A stretch of DNA of 64,000 nt from Bathymodiolus brooksi (Eukaryota > Mollusca > Bivalvia > Mytilida > Modiolidae), in the NCBI GenBank assembly GCA_963680875.1, contig OY804586.1, forward strand, positions 50,681,203-50,745,202, given 5' to 3'. The translations under genes and the position numbers were made by a program. How positions within the stretch are numbered: position 1 is the stretch's first letter; each line of letters opens with the position of its first letter. Under the pieces are notes generated by a model. The model saw nothing but the letters and a program-made list of their open reading frames with translations, did not search any database and had not been told where the DNA came from. Below are positions 58,058 to 64,000 of the stretch, one piece after another.

Positions 58058-58620
58058 TTTTTTTAACTAATATTTATTTTATTGAAAAATTTCGAATTTT
58101 ACATATTATAGTTTCTTTTAAATAAGAGTTCATCTGAAAAATAAATTGAAATAAGTTTTTGTAAAATATCACCTTGTAAATTATGTTTACACAACCAAAT
58201 AGCATGTGTATAAGCATAAACATACGGGTAATATTTAAATTCTACATTGTATAATATGTTATTTGGAATGTCCATAGAAAGTGTATCTACATGTAGATCT
58301 GCCTTTATAAAATCTTTTATCAACTTTCTAAAGTTATCTAACTTAGGACATTGCACAAATAAATGCACTATAGTTTCTATAGTATTTTTGCAATATGGAC
58401 AATTATAAGTGTCCAGATAAATACCTCTGGTTTTCATTTTTTTCCCAGTAGGTAAACACATATGTATTGTTTTATATATGAATTCTCTAATATATAATGT
58501 ATTCACTAAACATGTACATTTGCCATGGTTGAACATAAACTGATGATTTTTTTTTGTCCAATGCTCTTTATATGTGCTCATTTCAGCTTACGTTGTTTAA
58601 CTTTTTCTGACAGCTTGGGT
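58058..58620 (-). pseudogene. LINE ORF2 C-terminus with poly-A end (minus strand)
   Basis: A 160-codon frame (58581-58099) contains YIREFIYKTIHMCLPTGKK and the zf-RVT-like CPYCKNTIETIVHLFVQC. Just past its stop the strand reads CAATAAAATAAATATTAG and a run of A (58058-58067), so the 3' end of a retrotransposed copy is intact. Upstream (58570-58620) coding continues in another frame (RPKLSEKVKQRKLK). Confidence 0.75.
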
Positions 58621-59094
58621 CTGTTCAACAATTTATGACATTTTGAGTTGCAAAGCTTACATCGAAAATCCAATAACTCTCAGCTGATTTTGTTTGAATC
58701 TGATAATTATCTATCATAATTATACTTAACATGTTGAATAATTAACTCTTTTTTCAAATAATTAAATATATTATTCATTTGAAAGATGAAAAAGATTAAA
58801 TTGAAAAATATTAGCTTTATTTTACAAAAAAAATACTTTTTATTCTACTTTCATAAATATTTTGTTTTTTTTTGTATTTTTTTCTTTCTATTTAATTGTT
58901 TTTTGTTTGTTTTGTATGTTTTTTTTCAGTAAATCATGTCTACATTTTAAAACTAACCAAAAACTGTTTTCATGTTTGAATGTTAAAATTATCAAACATA
59001 ACATTAATTCTTGAATGTTAATTGTTTATTATTTTGTGATGATGTATTGCATATATGATATGTCTATTTATATAGAATATGAATTTGTTATGGC
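58621..59094. other. AT-rich interval
   Basis: Very T-rich (for example 58860-58925). Possibly the 3' UTR of the LINE whose tail follows at 59095-59160; no coding part was recognised. Confidence 0.4.
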
Positions 59095-59160
59095 CTCTTG
59101 TACACCTGTGTGTCTGAGATTGTATAAATAAAATCTTGTCTTGTCTTGTCTTGTCTTGTA
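59095..59160 (+). mobile_element. LINE/SINE 3' end with (CTTGT)n tail
   Basis: TTGTATAAATAAAATCTTGT followed by four more CTTGT units. A polyadenylation-like AATAAA next to a short pentanucleotide tail is a common retroelement 3' end. Another LINE starts immediately after it. Confidence 0.65.
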
Positions 59161-59162
59161 GG

Positions 59163-62013
59163 CATATATTAACACATTCACCTGTATGTCCACTAATTAC
59201 TACCCCTTTAGATGGCCTCTTAATCCCCTTTTCTTAAATATATATCGAGATCTACGCAACACAGTGAAAAATTATGAAACATTGGTTCATAGATATCCCC
59301 AAAATACCGAATATAGACATACATTTTATTCTTTTAGATCTAAATTTAGACGTCTGTGTAAATTTGAAGAAAAAAAAATACAAAGAAAAAATATGTTCTG
59401 AGCTAAGCAATATAAGTAATAAAAATCCAAAAGCTTTTTGGGACATTTTGAACAACCTTAACAGACTAAAAGACGAAAACAGTAAAACGGATGAAATTTT
59501 GCCACAAGAGGATTTCATCAAATTTTATGAAAAATCTAAAGAGTCGTGACAAAGATCACAACAGTGTACAAAAACAAATTATTGAAGAATTTGTATCTCT
59601 GAAAAATAATTTCAACATGTCAGAATTTATTGGTGATCTGAATAATGAGATAAGCACTGATGAGATAATAGAAGCCATTATATCAATTCGTAATGGTAAA
59701 ACTGCGTCTACATATTTGATTTCAAATGAAATGTTAAAAGATGTAGTCCCAATTTTTATAAAACCACTTCAAAAACTCTTCAATCTTATATTCAAAAATG
59801 GGACTTTCCCAAAGATGTGGAATGAGAGTTTCTTAGTTCTATTACATACAAAGGGGGACAAATTTGACCCAGGGAACTATAGAGGTATTTCTATTAGTCC
59901 CAATCTTGGAAAACTTTTTAATAAAGTTATCTATAAACGTCTGTTAACCTTTATGAATAACAAAAACTTGATAAGTAAAAATCAAATTGGTTTCAAGGAG
60001 AAGAGTCGCACTGCTGATCTCACATATTTACACTAAGAACTATTATAGATCAACTATAAGCAGAAAAGCAAGAAAGTTTTTACTGCTTTCATAGACTTAA
60101 AAAAAGGCATTTCATACCATTTGGAGACTTGCATTATTTTATAAACTATTAAAACACAATATCCCTCACAGGATTTTTAATATTATTCATTCAATGTATA
60201 CAGACACCATATGCAGAATAACATTTTCTAATGGGCTTAGTGCCCCTTTTTCATCTGAACGAGGAGTAAAACAGGGGGATGTTCTAAGCCTTTACTATTC
60301 AATTATTTTATAAATAACTTGGTAGATGATCTAAATAAAGATAATACAGACCCAGTTGTCATTGGGGACACATCAGTGAATATACTTCTATATGCTGATG
60401 ATATTGTTTTATTGTCTCAAAGTAAAGTGGGACTTCAAAATTCCCTAAATATATTGCATGATTTTTGTTATACTTGGAAATTAAAAGTTAATACTGATAA
60501 ATAAAAAATAATGGTATTTAACTCAAATGGTAAAACATATTTAAACCAATTTACTTATAATAATGTTGATCTTGAAACAGTAACAAACTACTGTTATTTA
60601 GGAATGGTGCTGAAATTTAACGGTAATTTCAATTTGGCTATAAATACCCTAATGGAAAAAGCCAGAAAAGCTTATTTTAAAATTAAGAAAACCATTGGTC
60701 TCAACAACCCATGTAGACTTCTGGAAAAATTATTTGATTCCTTAGTCACTCCTATTCTTACATATGGTTGTGAAGTTTGGGGTATCGATTCTACATTTAA
60801 AGATTCAGATCCATTTGAAAAATTACATATTAAATTTATCAAAGAGATACTAGGAATTCATTGTAAAGCATCTAATGATGGATGTCGAGCTGAACTTAAC
60901 AGAATTCCTTTGAAGAGTAAAATATTATTTTCAATATTTAACTTTATGAATCATATAATTTCTTCAAAAAACACTTTAGTATAAGATATATATATCAAGT
61001 CTAGAGAAACAAATCCTTGGTAAAAAAGGTAAAAAACTTATTAAATGGCCTTGGCCATTCTTACATCATAAATAATATTAATTCTATTAACCTTGATTTA
61101 AATACAATAAAACAAAGAATACACGATCAATGTTTGCAAACTCAAAATGCAAACATATGTGATTCTCAAAAACTCAACTTTTTCCAGAGTGTCTACAATA
61201 TGGGTCAAAGACCACCTTATGTGGATGTTTTAAACAATAGATGTGATAGAGCAGCAATTTGTAAAATCCGTATAAGTGCTCATCCATTAATGATTGAACG
61301 ACGAAGACATTTAAACATACCTAGAACAGAGAGGTATTGTTTATTATGTAAATCAAATCAAATTGAAGATGAAATACATTTTCTCCTACATTGTAAAAAA
61401 TTCAATACTCAAAGAAACATATTTAATGAAAAAATATCAAATATACTTGAAAATGCAAGTTATTAAAATGCTAACAACAAAATAAGCTTTTTGTTTAATA
61501 ATAAGGGAACGACCATTTAACTTGAAGGGGGGGGGGGGGGTATGTTTTTTTTCTAAAAAACATATTCTGATTCCCAATGTTGCTGAAAAAAATATTCTGA
61601 TTTTGGTGGAGGAAAAAAAAATAATCTGATTCAGAGTTTTTGTCATATAACCTAATGTTGTATTCTGGAAAAACATTCGCGCTTTGCGCGACAAAAAAAA
61701 AAATTCTAACTCTTGTGTTGTCCGAAAAAAAAATTCTGAACGAAACAAAAAACCATAACCGCCCCCCCCCTTTCAAGTTAAATGGTCGGTTCCTAAGTCA
61801 TACTCAATTCTTAGATTGACTTCCTCTTTCATATCAAACTGTTTGAATATAAGAAAAGATTTGCTATAATTATTATATCGTTTTATATTGTAACTATTAT
61901 GATTTGTTCCACTACATGCATATTATGTTATTGTGTATTATCATATATTCTGAGCCTTAACCATTTATTGTTGATGAGTTTGTGCTAATAAAGTATTTGT
62001 ATTTGTATTTGTT
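59163..62013 (+). pseudogene. 5'-truncated LINE with most of ORF2, multiply frameshifted
   Basis: Linker (59186-59549; YRDLRNTVKNYE, NPKAFWDILNNLNR), RT fingers (59565-60036; FPKMWNESFLVLLHTKGDKF, NYRGISISPNLGKLF), disrupted palm (60037-60318, frames giving AFIDLKK, SERGVKQGDVLS), palm YADDIVLL and thumb (60319-60984; YCYLGMVLKFNGNFN, PILTYGCEVWGID), and C-terminal zinc-knuckle-like CLLCKSNQIEDEIHFLLHC (61017-61466). The 3' end is GCTAATAAAG plus (TATTTG)n at 61994-62013. A MITE is nested in its 3' UTR. A different lineage from the 23914 LINE (LYADD, GVKQG type). Confidence 0.88.
61504..61794. mobile_element. MITE, GGGAACNACCATTTAACTT family, copy 2
   Basis: Inverted ends GGGAACGACCATTTAACTTG + A/G-tract and C-tract + TTCAAGTTAAATGGTCGGTTCC. 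The interior iterates AATATTCTGATTT words in alternating orientation. Inserted in the LINE 3' UTR. Confidence 0.88.
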
Positions 62014-62318
62014 GTTTTAGTCTAGTAGGCGTTCGGGTAACACAACTAGAAGTTATATTACATGGCTATAAAATGTTTACTTTAAAAACAGTGTAAACCA
62101 GGTTTTATTGAGAATGCATAGAACACGACTTGCACATAGCATCTTGGAAATAATAAGACCCCCCGCCCCCTCTAACAAAGAAAAACAACAACAACAAAAA
62201 ACAACAAAAAATCAAAAACAAAAACAGAACAAAAAAGAAAAGAAAAGAAAAGAAAAGAAAAAAAAGAAAGAAAGAATAACATGCATTCTACCTTGTACCT
62301 GAACATTATATAGTTTAA
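62014..62318. other. A-rich low-complexity stretch
   Basis: 62178-62275 is a purine-rich run of AAC/AAAAG units (AAAAGAAAAGAAAAGAAAAG). ORFs through it are compositional artefacts. Confidence 0.8.
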
Positions 62319-63507
62319 GGGACCGGCCATTTTACTTTTAGGGCCAGATTTTTTTTCATACAAAACAAAATTTAGATTATTTTTTTTTTTCTACTTCTAC
62401 TTCTACCAAATACCGACTGCCTTCAACAAGTTGAAGATTATGAAAAAAGTTAAACATATTTAGAGGTTTCATAAAGTAGTATTTGACAGAGGAGACATCA
62501 GCCTTGAATGTTTGAGCCGAACGACTCATAACCATAGACAGCATGATCCAGTCATACGAGAGAGAAAAAACTGATTCAAGATTGTCTTTGTCCAGTTGTA
62601 CAAGAGGGACAATGACAGACGAGGAGTGTATGTTTCTTTGAGCCGTAATGAAAGCGGGAGGTTTGGCGCTTTAAAATCTGATTCAACCCACCATTTCTTT
62701 AGAAATGCCTGTACCAAGTCAGGGTCATTGCGGTTTTCACAGTTTTCCGATTGTTGACTGATTTTGTCTGTTTATATAATTATGAGTTTTGACTTTCCCT
62801 TTGTAAAATTGTTCGGAGTTCGGTAATTTTGCGTTATTACCCTTATTTTATACATCATGAGAAGTCGAGCATCTTTACACCTGTCTTCAAGATCGTACCA
62901 GTTCAAGTGTTGTAGCATGTCACAAACACCTGTCTGTTGGTGACGAACCTTGCAGCCGTGCCTTGGACCATTTCGAGTTGATCGATGTCATAGACAGAGC
63001 AGGCATACTCAAGTGATGGTCTAACTAGAGATTTATCTAGACCTGTTCGTTTGTGTTAAGATTTCGACTTAGAAAACCAAGCGTTTTATCATTTTTTTCT
63101 ATATCATTAATGCTTATACACTTATTATCTGTCATGCTCTCTGTCAGACCTATGTTTGGATGATACTGAAGAGAACTTCATATAAATTGTAAAACTTGTG
63201 TTCAATTCTATTGTATATATATGACAATGTTTAAATCAAGCGTTTTATTGCCATTCGTGTGACGTTATTTACATTGTTTTCTCCATGTATATCTTGTCAG
63301 ATTGGTAGGTCTTTATTTGGCTTTTACATAAAAAAAATCAGTATTTTTTCTTCAAATTTTACCAAAAATTTGTCAATGAAAATTGGCGGATCAGATTATT
63401 GTTTTTTTTCTTACATATCTATTTATATTTTCTATAAATTTTTTTTAGAGGATAATTCTTTTTTCAGAAAAAAAGAGAGTCCCCATCCTAAGTTAAATGA
63501 TCGTTCC
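62319..63507. mobile_element. Possible large or split copy of the GGGAACNACCATTTAACTT family
   Basis: The left piece GGGACCGGCCATTTTACTTT and the right piece CCTAAGTTAAATGATCGTTC-C are inverse termini 1.19 kb apart. The interior has AT-rich AGATTATTTTTTTT-like words near both ends (62370-62390, 63380-63480). The middle is not recognised, so these may be two solo ends. Confidence 0.45.
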
Positions 63508-64000
63508 ATAACTAACAGTACAGACAAAACATACTGAGCAGTACGTAAAATCCAAAAGGAAAGATCATGAACTTTCTGTTTACGTCAGATCTCTGTTTGT
63601 CAATGTTCGATGTGAGAAAGTGATTGAAATTGTGCAATAAAAAGTGTATTATGCATCAAAATGCAATTGTACGTTATTTGTCAATTCATCATAATTATTA
63701 GGGCATCAATCGTAACATGGTCATAATATTATGTGAATTTTACAATCCATGTATATGTGTACGTTAAATTTCTGACATAGTAAACATGACCATATTTGGA
63801 GAATTTCATGAAATGAAGCAATTTGCTGTCAGTATTTAATTAGCTTACGTAATTATGTTAATATGATTTGGTATATAAGGAAACACAATTTGGTCAATGA
63901 ACAAAAAAAAAAAAAAAAAAAAACGAAGGACAATATCAAATTTTCTGGACTTCAACTTCAATTAGCCTCTTTTTCATCATGCAAATTTTTATTGCGCTGA
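63508..64000. other. Unassigned AT-rich end of window
   Basis: A run of 19 or more A lies near 63903-63923. No other feature was seen. Confidence 0.5.

Noticed and set aside
62108..62302. Lys/Gln-rich ORF
   Set aside because: Encoded by the A-rich simple sequence; compositional artefact.

Overview
This is a stretch of animal nuclear genome. It is AT-rich, has spliced genes with GT/AG introns, is packed with degenerate transposons, and has no bacterial-type operons. The repeats (tRNA-headed SINEs sharing one 3' half, repeat-array elements with end hairpins, several LINE remnants) and the protein sequences suggest a mollusc, most likely a bivalve. That assignment is an inference from repeat style and protein similarity.

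Three host genes can be read. (1) A complete Rab11 GTPase gene lies on the minus strand (9411-23416, six coding exons, 216 residues ending CCNV). It has a candidate second first exon at 22380-22506 that splices in the same phase as exon 1. (2) A complete riboflavin kinase gene (RFK) lies on the plus strand (23827-33344, four exons, 153 residues). Its start is about 410 bp from that of Rab11, head to head, across an interval with CRE, NRF1-like, CCAAT/YY1-like and ETS-like sites. (3) An uninterrupted 260-codon ANKRD40-like gene lies on the minus strand (47955-48737).

The rest is mostly mobile DNA, much of it nested. Rab11 intron 2 holds three elements with CAG...CTG termini and 6-bp target duplications, two of which are host or guest in nested pairs, plus a TA-flanked mariner-type element. 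RFK intron 1 received a 5'-truncated LINE about 10 bp after the exon 1 donor, then a SINE, a 2.4-kb repeat-array element and another SINE. Elements at 2475-4441, 11037-12089, 27687-30103 and 43021-44614 share one architecture: terminal hairpin, GGACGGAC-type motif, tandem array, inverted copy of the terminal arm, second hairpin. This resembles pearl/Helentron-associated non-autonomous elements. From 51.8 to 62.0 kb the window is a graveyard of LINE 3' ends in both orientations. It also holds a decayed MULE-type transposase interrupted by a fold-back element built of GGACAAAAAGTCAC motifs.

Both spliced genes show small tandem duplications across splice donors (RFK exon 2, 70 bp x2; Rab11 exon 5, 26 bp x4) and there is a faint echo of RFK exon 3 in the next intron. 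No rRNA, functional tRNA, CRISPR array or prokaryotic gene was seen.
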